DNA from: Hyphomonas sp.
GTDB taxonomy: Bacteria > Pseudomonadota > Alphaproteobacteria > Caulobacterales > Hyphomonadaceae
Assembly: GCA_020638455.1 (NCBI GenBank)
Contig: JACKIK010000002.1
Location: forward strand, 434,001-498,000
Length of the DNA stretch: 64,000 bases
Direction of reading: 5' to 3'
Part shown: positions 34,037-41,372 of the stretch, piece by piece
Layout: the number at the start of each line of letters is the position of its first letter
Position numbering within the stretch: position 1 is the first letter of the stretch
The notes under the pieces: model-generated
Database searches by the model: none
The model's input: only the letters and a program-made list of their open reading frames with translations
What the model was told of the DNA's origin: nothing
Program-made: the position numbers and the translations under genes

Positions 34037-34855
34037 TCAGCGTGCGGTCATGCCGCCATCTATGATGAATTCCTGCCCCGTCGCGTAGCTGGCCTTGTCC
34101 GACGCGAGGAACACGATCATGTCCGCTATCTCTTCCGGCCGTCCCGGCCGGGCCATCGGCGCAGCACCTGTCGCCAGAGCTGCAACATTCAGCTCATTCG
34201 CTCCCGTCGGCCCTGCGAGCATCGCAGCCTGCGCCGCCGGCATGGTTTCCGTGACGCGGGTGATCGACTTCTGCCAGATCGGCGTATCGATGATCCCCGG
34301 ATGGACGGAATTCACTCGGATGTTCCAGCCCTGTTGTGCGCACTCCACCGCCGCAGACTTGGTGAACAGGCGCACGGCGCCCTTCGAAGTGCAGTAGGCG
34401 CTCAGCCCTGCCGAGCCGCGCAGGCCCGCCACCGACGACAGATTGATGATCGATCCCCCGGTGTCCTTCATCCGCCGCATGGCCGCACGCGTCCCAAGGA
34501 AGACGCTGTCGACATTCACCTCCATCTGCCGTTTCCAGTCGGAGAGGGAGAAGTCGACGATTGCGCCGCCCACGGCGATGCCGGCATTGTTGACGAGAAT
34601 TGTAGGGGGACCGAGCTTCTCGGCGGTTGTGTCGAACACGGCGTCCCACGCCGCCTCGTCCGTCACATCCTGGCGCAGTGTCAGCACCTTGCCGCCAGAC
34701 GCTTCGATCGCGGCTGCGGTCTGCGTCAGACCGTCCTGGTCGATATCTGTTGCCATCACTGCAGCGCCGTCCCGTGCCAGCGCTTCCGCAGAGGCCCGTC
34801 CGATGCCGCTTCCAGCCCCTGTAACAATGGCGACACGCCCATCCAGCAAGCCCAT
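34037..34855 (-). CDS. Short-chain dehydrogenase/reductase
   Basis: The 272-aa classical SDR has cofactor motif VTGAGSGIG, NNAG, catalytic Ser in INLSSVAGL and the Tyr-Lys pair in YCTSKGAV. The Asp at the end of beta-2 (VMATDIDQDG) favours NAD(H). The ATG at 34855 is chosen because GGAGGA precedes it and the frame upstream has no SDR-like residues. It resembles 3-oxoacyl-ACP reductase-like or 2,5-dichloro-diol type SDRs, but the substrate cannot be assigned. It is co-directional with the methyltransferase. Confidence 0.85.
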   Translation of the reverse strand: MGLLDGRVAIVTGAGSGIGRASAEALARDGAAVMATDIDQDGLTQTAAAIEASGGKVLTLRQDVTDEAAWDAVFDTTAEKLGPPTILVNNAGIAVGGAIVDFSLSDWKRQMEVNVDSVFLGTRAAMRRMKDTGGSIINLSSVAGLRGSAGLSAYCTSKGAVRLFTKSAAVECAQQGWNIRVNSVHPGIIDTPIWQKSITRVTETMPAAQAAMLAGPTGANELNVAALATGAAPMARPGRPEEIADMIVFLASDKASYATGQEFIIDGGMTAR

Positions 34856-35027
34856 GCATTTCCTCCATATCTTTTCTTTTGTTCTGTGTAGCAGCTGCGC
34901 TGCTTGACGCCAGCACCAGATTGGTGTTTTACCCGCCGCTTCATGACGGGATGGTGCGGAGCCGCCGTTGCAATCGTGGGCGAGAATGAGCTTGCCCACC
35001 GGCCCGCGCTGACAATGAGGTAATACA

Positions 35028-35645
35028 ATGTCACGTCGCCATAGCGCGAAGTACAAGATCGACCGCCGTGTTGGTGAAAACATCTGGGGTCGTCCGAAAT
35101 CTCCGGTCAACAAGCGCAACTACAAGCCGGGCCAGCACGGTCAGAACCGTCGCGGCAAGACGTCCGACTTCGGTATGCAGCTGATGGCGAAGCAGAAGCT
35201 GAAAGGCTACTACGGCGACATCACCGAGAAGCAGTTTGCCCGGGTCTATGAAGAAGCCGCCCGGATGAAAGGCAACACCGCCGAGAACCTGATCGGCCTG
35301 CTGGAATCGCGCCTCGACGCGATCGTCTACCGCGCCAAGTTCGTGCCGACGATCTTCGCGGCCCGTCAGTTCGTGAACCACGGCCACGTGCTCGTGAACG
35401 GCCGCCGCTGCAATATCGGTTCGGCCCGCCTCAAGCCGGGCGACGTCGTGCAGGTCCGCGAGAAGTCGCGCAACATGGCCCTCGTCCTTGAAGCCCTCGG
35501 CAGCCCCGAGCGCGATGTGCCGGAATACGTCGAAGTCGATCCGAAGGCGATGACCGCAACTTTCAGCCGCGTGCCGGAACTGGTTGACGTGCCGTATCCG
35601 GTAAAGATGGAACCGGCTCAGGTGGTCGAATTCTATTCGTCGTAA
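35028..35645 (+). CDS. rpsD: 30S ribosomal protein S4
   Basis: The 205-aa primary 16S rRNA-binding protein nucleates 30S assembly. It starts MSRRHSAKYKIDRRVGENIWG, has KPGQHGQNRRGKTSDFG (the alphaproteobacterial form without a zinc site) and the S4 RNA-binding domain in LESRLDAIVYRAKFVPT and VNHGHVLVNGRRCNI. It is a single-gene unit here, not part of the alpha ribosomal operon, as usual for this class. GAGGT lies upstream of the ATG, and a terminator follows at 35673. Confidence 0.98.
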   Translation: MSRRHSAKYKIDRRVGENIWGRPKSPVNKRNYKPGQHGQNRRGKTSDFGMQLMAKQKLKGYYGDITEKQFARVYEEAARMKGNTAENLIGLLESRLDAIVYRAKFVPTIFAARQFVNHGHVLVNGRRCNIGSARLKPGDVVQVREKSRNMALVLEALGSPERDVPEYVEVDPKAMTATFSRVPELVDVPYPVKMEPAQVVEFYSS

Positions 35646-35672
35646 GACACCTGTTTTTCTTGAAGTTTCGGG

Positions 35673-35706
35673 AAGGCCGCGCCAGAATGGTGCGGCCTTT
35701 TCTTTT
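35673..35706 (+). terminator. Rho-independent terminator after rpsD
   Basis: Stem AAGGCCGCGCC / GGTGCGGCCTT (one G-T pair), loop AGAAT, then TTTTCTTTT. It sits between rpsD and ppk2; the ppk2 ribosome binding site (GGAG) follows directly, so ppk2 may depend on read-through or on a promoter in rpsD. Confidence 0.88.
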
Positions 35707-35721
35707 GGAGTTACCGGGCAG

Positions 35722-36561
35722 ATGGGAAAAAAGATCGAGATCCCCAGCATTGACGATGTGCGCAAGCACCTGATCGCGCCGCCGGGAAAGAAGTTCAATC
35801 TGGCCGAGCGGAACACCGCAGACCGGGCGCTGTTCGGTGACAAGGAGGATGCGAAGACCAGCCTGAAAAAGGATGCGGCCGTCATCAATGAGCTGAAGGA
35901 CGTGCTCTACGCCATCAAGAAGCAGTCGGTGCTGGTGATCCTTCAGGGCATGGACACGGCAGGCAAGTCCGGCACCATCAAGTCCGTCTTTGCCAACACC
36001 ACGCCGCTCGGCATGGAAGTGAAAGCTTTCAAGGCGCCGAGCTCAAACGAACTTGCCAGGGATTATCTCTGGCGCGTCCACAATGCCGTGCCGCAGAAAG
36101 GCCATGTCGGGATTTTCGATCGGTCCCACTACGAGGATGTGCTGGTTGTAAAGGTGCGGAAGTTTGCCGATCCCGCGGCAGTCGAACAGCGCTACGATCA
36201 GATCAACGCATTCGAAAAGCACCTCACGGAAAACGGCGTGGCGATCGTCAAGTGCATGCTGAATATCGGCTATGCGGAGCAGGGCGTCCGCCTCAGCGAG
36301 CGTCTCAGCGAAGCGCACAAATTGTGGAAGTTCAATCCTGCCGATCTTGAAGACCGCAGGATGTGGCCGGACTTCATGGCCGCGTATGAGACCGCAGTGG
36401 AACGCTGTTCCACCGAACATGCGCCCTGGTACATCATCCCGGCCGACAGCCGGACCCGGCGCAGTGCATTGATCGCCCGCCTGGTGCGGGGCGCACTCGA
36501 GGATATGCATCTCGAGTGGCCCGACCCGGGCCTGAACCCTGCCGATTACGAGATCGGCTAA
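35722..36561 (+). CDS. ppk2: Polyphosphate kinase 2 family (polyphosphate:nucleotide phosphotransferase)
   Basis: The 279-aa PPK2 enzyme moves phosphate between polyphosphate and nucleotides. Walker A is LQGMDTAGKSGTIK and Walker B/lid region FDRSHYEDVLVVKV; VKAFKAPSSNELARDYLWR is also diagnostic. The N-terminal IAPPGKKFNLAE and overall length match the class I/III subgroup that phosphorylates AMP and ADP, so use of polyphosphate to regenerate ATP is likely. The nucleotide preference cannot be fixed from sequence. Its end overlaps the convergent GIN-domain gene by 4 bases. Confidence 0.88.
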   Translation: MGKKIEIPSIDDVRKHLIAPPGKKFNLAERNTADRALFGDKEDAKTSLKKDAAVINELKDVLYAIKKQSVLVILQGMDTAGKSGTIKSVFANTTPLGMEVKAFKAPSSNELARDYLWRVHNAVPQKGHVGIFDRSHYEDVLVVKVRKFADPAAVEQRYDQINAFEKHLTENGVAIVKCMLNIGYAEQGVRLSERLSEAHKLWKFNPADLEDRRMWPDFMAAYETAVERCSTEHAPWYIIPADSRTRRSALIARLVRGALEDMHLEWPDPGLNPADYEIG

Positions 36562-37193
36562 TTATGGAAGCTCGTGCTGCCACCGCTCATCGAGTGGTTG
36601 GCGGTGCGTTCGGCGGGGCTGCCCCAGATGTCGACGCTGCCGCCACTCGACGTCTTGCTCACGGCGGACTGGCTCGCATAGGCGTCCGCAGATCCTCCGC
36701 TGCTGGCGGAAGCGGCCACGCTTTCGCATCGCAGGTCGCGTGCATCCGCACTGCCACCGGAACTGACCCTGACAGCCAGCGATCCGCAGCTGCCTGACAC
36801 TTCGACGGACGCACCGCTCGATACTTTCAGGGCGAAGGCATCGGCCTTCACCCCGGAGGCGTCGAGCGAGGACCCGGAGCTTGCATCAACAGCGTTAAGT
36901 GCCGGGCCGGATACCTCCACCTTCACCCGAAGCTTGTCGCCCCAGCCGGACGACATCTTGCGGGAGATCGAAAGCCGGTCGCCCGACTGACTGATCTTGA
37001 GGTCCGACGGATCGCCTTTCTGGAATTCGGCGACGACCGAATAGGTCTCCGAAGGCGTGTAGACGACCTGAACGCCGGCCGCGACGTCCAGTTCGCTGAA
37101 GCCGCTGAAATCGTAGCTCTGCTTCTGGTCGGCGAAGGCGGCTTGGGCGAGCAGGAGGCCTGCGGCCGGAATGAGAAGGAGATGGGCTTTCAT
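36558..37193 (-). CDS. Secreted GIN-domain (DUF2807) protein 1
   Basis: The 211-aa protein has a signal peptide (MKAHLLLIPAAGLLLAQAAFA) and a head/GIN domain (DUF2807, putative auto-transporter adhesin head-like). After an N-terminal strand region (YDFSGFSELDVAAGVQVVY) come repeats rich in Ser-Gly (DASSGSSLDASG, VSSGASVEVSG, VSSGGSADARD), which should form a right-handed beta-solenoid. It lies 18 bases downstream of its paralogue at 37212-38144 and shares its strand, so both are one transcript. The function is unknown; a periplasmic or surface role is inferred. Confidence 0.82.
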   Translation of the reverse strand: MKAHLLLIPAAGLLLAQAAFADQKQSYDFSGFSELDVAAGVQVVYTPSETYSVVAEFQKGDPSDLKISQSGDRLSISRKMSSGWGDKLRVKVEVSGPALNAVDASSGSSLDASGVKADAFALKVSSGASVEVSGSCGSLAVRVSSGGSADARDLRCESVAASASSGGSADAYASQSAVSKTSSGGSVDIWGSPAERTANHSMSGGSTSFHN

Positions 37194-37211
37194 CTTGGGC
37201 TCCTGTTGCTG

Positions 37212-38144
37212 TCAGCTGACGATATCGACGTCGCCGCCGCTGGACTCGGACACATCGCGCTGCGCTGGCGCACCGGCGACTGTAATGTCGGCTCCGCTGC
37301 TCGCATGAGCCTTCACTGACTCCGAAGCCCGCACATCGATGTCGGCGCCGCTGCTGCCGCTGGCATCGACGCTGGTGCAGGCGAGGTCCGATGCCATGAC
37401 ATCAGCCCCGGAAGATGCAGACACGACGAGGGTCGCGCAGGCACCGGACAGGCTGACATCCGCGCTGGACGAGGCATCGATGTCGAAGTCCGCGGCGCCC
37501 GCCGAAACCAGCGTGACGTCGGCACTCGAAGACGCATCGATGGAATTGTGCCCGGTCCCGGTCGATCGCGCTTCGACATCGCCGCTGGACGATGCGTCGA
37601 TTGAAAGCGTCACGGCAACCAGGTCGGCAGCGTGCAGATCGGCGCTCGACGAAACATCCAGCCGTGCCGTCTGCGCATTGCCGCTCACCTGGAGGATGCC
37701 GCTGGACGAGGCCTTGGCGGTAAATCCGTCCGCCTCGATGCCCGCGGCCGTCAGCTTGGCGGAGCTGCTGACCTTTGCCGTATCGAGTGTCGGCCCGGCG
37801 ACGCGCACGACATAGTAGGGCACGTGCTTGCCGTTGACCTTAATGTTCTTGCGGTCCTTGCCCATATTGACCGACACGCCGCGGAACCAGCCCTTCTTGT
37901 CGCGAATGCTGTTCCGCGAAACGGTCAGTGTGTCGCCGTCGAAGTCGAGATAGACGTCGCTGAAGTCTCCCTCGGCCTGTTCGACGGTCACCGACGGCGT
38001 CGCTGCGCGCTCGTAGATCACGTCGATGGCGCCTTCCGCCTTGATCGCGGAAAAGGACTGGGCGTCATAGGTTTTGGTTTCGGCAAATGCAGCCGGGACA
38101 GCGAGAACTGCCAACGCGGCAAGGCAGGTTGCAGTGCGGATCAT
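37212..38144 (-). CDS. Secreted GIN-domain (DUF2807) protein 2
   Basis: The 310-aa paralogue of the downstream gene has signal peptide LAALAVLAVPAAFA, DUF2807 start YDAQSFSAIKAEGAIDVIYE, a charged insertion (KKGWFRGVSVNMGKDRK), then seven or more solenoid turns built on DASSSADV-like units (IDASSSGDVEA, IDASSSADVTLV, IDASSSADVSLSG, VSASSGADVM). It is about 100 residues longer than its neighbour because of extra turns. It is the promoter-proximal gene, with a strong operator-like repeat at 38177-38219. The function is unknown. Confidence 0.83.
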   Translation of the reverse strand: MIRTATCLAALAVLAVPAAFAETKTYDAQSFSAIKAEGAIDVIYERAATPSVTVEQAEGDFSDVYLDFDGDTLTVSRNSIRDKKGWFRGVSVNMGKDRKNIKVNGKHVPYYVVRVAGPTLDTAKVSSSAKLTAAGIEADGFTAKASSSGILQVSGNAQTARLDVSSSADLHAADLVAVTLSIDASSSGDVEARSTGTGHNSIDASSSADVTLVSAGAADFDIDASSSADVSLSGACATLVVSASSGADVMASDLACTSVDASGSSGADIDVRASESVKAHASSGADITVAGAPAQRDVSESSGGDVDIVS

Positions 38145-38176
38145 GGGGGGGCCTCCTCTGGGTTGCGCGCACTATG

Positions 38177-38219
38177 AGTTATCGAAATACGATATGTCAA
38201 TCGTCGTTATTCGATAACT
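38177..38219 (-). promoter_or_regulatory. Compound inverted repeat (TATCG/CGATA) before the GIN-domain operon
   Basis: The outer arms AGTTATCGAA (38177-38186) and TTCGATAACT (38210-38219) are perfect inverted repeats. Within the left arm TATCG-AAATA-CGATA (38180-38194) is itself a palindrome with a 5-base spacer. The region lies 33-75 bases upstream of the GIN operon start. It looks like a double operator, of the kind bound by PadR-like or other winged-helix dimers. No such regulator gene is adjacent. Confidence 0.55.
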
Positions 38220-38244
38220 TCATGAAAAGTGCGATACGCCGCCG

Positions 38245-39210
38245 TCAGGGCCTGCGTTGTCGCCGCAATACCATGGGCGGTTGTCCATAGGCGCGCAGAA
38301 AGGCCACGCGCATCCGCTCAGGGTCGCCAAAGCCTGTCGCCCGGGCGACCTGCTGGAGCGGAAGGGCCGATGTCTCCACCCGCTGGCGCGCCGCCTCCAG
38401 ACGTAGCTTCTCGACAAACCGCGCCGGTGTCGTGCCAGTCTCGCTGCGGAAAACGCGTGCGAAATTGCGCGGGCTCATGCCGGCCTCAGCGGCCATCTGA
38501 TCTACCCGAAGGTCATCCGACAGGTTCGCCTGAATCCACCCGATCAGACCGTCGAACCGGCCGGACGCAAGCCGGACATCCTGCATCACCGAGAACTGCG
38601 ACTGCCCGCCATGCCGGCGCTGATGCACGACAAGCTCCCGGGCCGCCCGGCGCGCGACCTCCTCTCCGAGGTCGTCCTCCACCAGCGCCAGGGCAAGATC
38701 GATTCCCGCGGTAATCCCTGCCGAAGTCCAGAACTTGCCATCCTGCACAAAGATGCGGTCTGCCTCGACGCACACATCCGGATAGGTTCGCGCCAGCGCG
38801 TCGCAGCGGCGCCAGTGAGTCGTCGCCCGGCGCCCATCAAGAAGGCCGGCCGCGGCGAGCACGAATGTTCCGGAACAGACCGAAGTGGTCCGCCGCGTGC
38901 GTCCTGAAATATCGCGTATTGCATCCAGCAGGGCCGTGTCGCTCATCGCAGACCGTGTCCCTTCGCCGCCAGAGACAACCAGCGTGTCGGGAGCCAGGTC
39001 CGGGGGCAGGGCCACCGAGTCCATCGCCGCACCGCTGGACGACCGTACAAGGCCACCCCGCAAGGAATACACCGTCAGACAGTAGGGCGCCGACTGCATC
39101 CCCCGCGTCGGCATTTCGAATACGGAAATGGGGCCCGCCGCATCCAGCAGCTGGAAGTCCTCGAAGATGACGATGCCGATTTCACGCGTCGCATGTTTGG
39201 CTGAAAACAT
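38245..39210 (-). CDS. GlxA-family transcriptional regulator (DJ-1/PfpI + AraC HTH)
   Basis: The 321-aa regulator has an N-terminal DJ-1/PfpI-like ligand domain (IGIVIFEDFQLLDAAGPISVFE, DTLVVSGGEGT, TTSVCSGTFVLAAAGLLDGRRATTHW with the elbow Cys). The C-terminal AraC/XylS double HTH (MAAEAGMSPRNFARVFRSETG, VARATGFGDPERMRVAFLRAYG) binds DNA. It is divergent from a DJ-1/PfpI enzyme gene 67 bases away, which suggests it controls that gene. The inducer is unknown. Confidence 0.88.
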   Translation of the reverse strand: MFSAKHATREIGIVIFEDFQLLDAAGPISVFEMPTRGMQSAPYCLTVYSLRGGLVRSSSGAAMDSVALPPDLAPDTLVVSGGEGTRSAMSDTALLDAIRDISGRTRRTTSVCSGTFVLAAAGLLDGRRATTHWRRCDALARTYPDVCVEADRIFVQDGKFWTSAGITAGIDLALALVEDDLGEEVARRAARELVVHQRRHGGQSQFSVMQDVRLASGRFDGLIGWIQANLSDDLRVDQMAAEAGMSPRNFARVFRSETGTTPARFVEKLRLEAARQRVETSALPLQQVARATGFGDPERMRVAFLRAYGQPPMVLRRQRRP

Positions 39211-39277
39211 CGGAACAATGTCCTTTCTGCCAATCCGTTCTTAAGCGAAACAGGAGGGGCCAGCAAGGAGTCCCGCC

Positions 39278-39982
39278 ATGAGCCAGCCCTTCAACACCGT
39301 CTTTGCCATCTACGACAACATGACCCATCTGGACTTCACCGGCCCGCACCAGGTGCTCTGCCGGCTTCCCGGCGCAACAACGCTTGTCGCGAGCCGCGAC
39401 GGTGGAGACGTCACCGCCGAGGGCAATCTGGTATTCGGCCACACACGCAAACTGTCAGAAATCGATCGCTGCGATCTCCTCTGCGTGCCCGGAGGCGTAA
39501 CTGCGACTGAAGTCGCACTGGACGCCTCCTTTGTCGACGAAATCCAGCGCCTCGGGCGGCAGGCGAAATATGTAACATCCGTCTGCACCGGTTCGCTCAT
39601 CCTGGGCGCCGCGGGCCTGCTTCGGGGCAAACGTGCCGCGTGCCACTGGGCCTGGCGAGACCTGCTGACGGAGTTTGATGCGACGCCCGACGACGCGCGC
39701 GTTGTTCGCGATGGAAATACATTCACAGGCGGCGGCGTAACGGCAGGCATCGACTTTGCGTTCACCATGGTCGCGGAGATCGCGGGGGAAGCTGTCGCGA
39801 AGTCGCTGACCCTCGGCTACGAGTATGCGCCGGCACCGCCATTTCCGTGCGGACGGCCCGAGCTGGCCGATCCCGCCACGCTAGCCTTCGTCTCCGGCAA
39901 CATGCAGCAGGCAATGGACCTCCGCCGCGCGGAAGCCCGTAAGGCCGGCGACCGGATGCGGGCTCAGGCCAGTGCGGCGTAA
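39278..39982 (+). CDS. DJ-1/PfpI family protein, isonitrile hydratase-like
   Basis: The 234-aa protein is of the same superfamily as the divergent regulator but without an HTH. Landmarks are FAIYDNMTHLDFTGPHQVL, DLLCVPGGVTATE, the nucleophile elbow YVTSVCTGSLILGAAGLLRGKRAACHWAW and FTGGGVTAGIDFAF. This pattern matches isonitrile hydratase (InhA) of Pseudomonas, which adds water to isonitriles to give N-formamides. I infer a hydratase or related lyase; other DJ-1 activities remain possible. Its 3' end overlaps rimO by 19 bases in convergent orientation. Confidence 0.8.
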   Translation: MSQPFNTVFAIYDNMTHLDFTGPHQVLCRLPGATTLVASRDGGDVTAEGNLVFGHTRKLSEIDRCDLLCVPGGVTATEVALDASFVDEIQRLGRQAKYVTSVCTGSLILGAAGLLRGKRAACHWAWRDLLTEFDATPDDARVVRDGNTFTGGGVTAGIDFAFTMVAEIAGEAVAKSLTLGYEYAPAPPFPCGRPELADPATLAFVSGNMQQAMDLRRAEARKAGDRMRAQASAA

Positions 39983-41313
39983 AGGTCGTAGTCGTCCGCA
40001 CCGGTGATTTTCACCGGAACGATGTCACCGGCCTTCAGGTGCATTGCGCCTTCGACATACACCACCGCATCGACTTCCGGTGCGTCTGCCTTCGTGCGGG
40101 CGACCATGATGCCGGGTTCGTCGCCAACGCCATCCACGATGACGTCCTGAATGGTGCCGACCTGCGCTTCGGCGCGGTCCGCGGAAATCTCCGCTTGCAC
40201 CTGCATGAAGCGGTGCCAGCGCTCTTCCTTCAAGGCGTCAGGCACATGATCGGGCAAGGCGCGGCTCTCCGCATGGACGACGTTTTCGTATTGGAAACAG
40301 CCGGCCCGATCGATCTTCGCTTCACGGATGAAATCGAGCAGGATCTCGAAGTCCTCGTCGGTCTCGCCGGGAAAGCCCACGATGAAAGTGGAGCGAATGG
40401 CAAGGTCCGGCACGTCGCGGCGCCAGGCGGCGATACGGTCCAGCACCTTGTCCTGCCTGGCCGGCCGCTTCATTGCCTTGAGGACATTTGCCGACGCATG
40501 CTGGAACGGAATGTCCAGGTAGGGCGTGATCAGCCCCTCGGCCATCAGCGGAATGACCGCGTCCACATGCGGGTACGGATAGACATAGTGCAGGCGCGTC
40601 CACACACCGAGGCTGCCGAGGCCCCGGGCGAGGTCAAGGAAGCGTGTTTCGTATTCCGTTCCGTGCCACGTCTCAGCTTTGTATCGAACATCCAGTCCGT
40701 AAGCCGACGTATCCTGGCTGATGACCAGCAACTCCTTCACGCCGGCTTTGACGAGCCGTTCGGCCTCCGTCAGCACATGATGTACCGGCCGTGAGACAAG
40801 GTCGCCCCGCAGTCTCGGAATGATGCAGAAGCTGCAGCGATTGCTGCATCCTTCCGAAATCTTCAGGTAGGCGTAGTGGCGCGGTGTCAGGCGAAGCCCG
40901 GTTTCCGGCACAAGATCCAGGTGAGGATTGTGTGGGGGCGTCAGGTGCGTGTGCACCGCCTCCATCACGGCCTCATACTGATGCGGCCCCGTCACGGCCA
41001 GCACTTTGGGGTGGGCCTGTTCAATGACTTCCGGCTCGGCGCCCAGGCAACCCGTCACGATCACCTTGCCGTTCGCCTCGATGGCTTCGCCGATGGCGTC
41101 GAGGCTTTCGTCGCGCGCTGAATCGAGGAAGCCGCAGGTGTTCACCAGCACCAGGTCAGCGCCCGCATAATCCGGCGCGATCTGGTAGCCTTCCGCGCGC
41201 AGGCGCGTGATGATGCGTTCGGAATCCACGAGCGCTTTCGGGCAGCCGAGTGAGACGATGCCGACTTTGGGCGCACGCGGACGGATCGGGGCAGGGCGGA
41301 CAGGGGGCGTCAT
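39964..41313 (-). CDS. rimO: Ribosomal protein S12 methylthiotransferase
   Basis: The 449-aa radical-SAM enzyme adds a methylthio group to the conserved Asp of ribosomal protein S12. The N-terminal MTTase domain has VSLGCPKALVDSE and NTCGFLDSA (Cys ligands of the auxiliary 4Fe-4S cluster). The radical-SAM motif C-x3-C-x2-C is SEGCSNRCSFCIIP. The C-terminal TRAM domain ends around GDIVPVKITGADDYDLYA. Length and motifs separate it from the tRNA-modifying MiaB. Confidence 0.96.
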   Translation of the reverse strand: MTPPVRPAPIRPRAPKVGIVSLGCPKALVDSERIITRLRAEGYQIAPDYAGADLVLVNTCGFLDSARDESLDAIGEAIEANGKVIVTGCLGAEPEVIEQAHPKVLAVTGPHQYEAVMEAVHTHLTPPHNPHLDLVPETGLRLTPRHYAYLKISEGCSNRCSFCIIPRLRGDLVSRPVHHVLTEAERLVKAGVKELLVISQDTSAYGLDVRYKAETWHGTEYETRFLDLARGLGSLGVWTRLHYVYPYPHVDAVIPLMAEGLITPYLDIPFQHASANVLKAMKRPARQDKVLDRIAAWRRDVPDLAIRSTFIVGFPGETDEDFEILLDFIREAKIDRAGCFQYENVVHAESRALPDHVPDALKEERWHRFMQVQAEISADRAEAQVGTIQDVIVDGVGDEPGIMVARTKADAPEVDAVVYVEGAMHLKAGDIVPVKITGADDYDLYAALA

Positions 41314-41372
41314 CCGCGCCTGCTATCCTGAAATCGGCCTGCAGGAAAGGCGCTGCAGCAGGCCGCAAGCCC

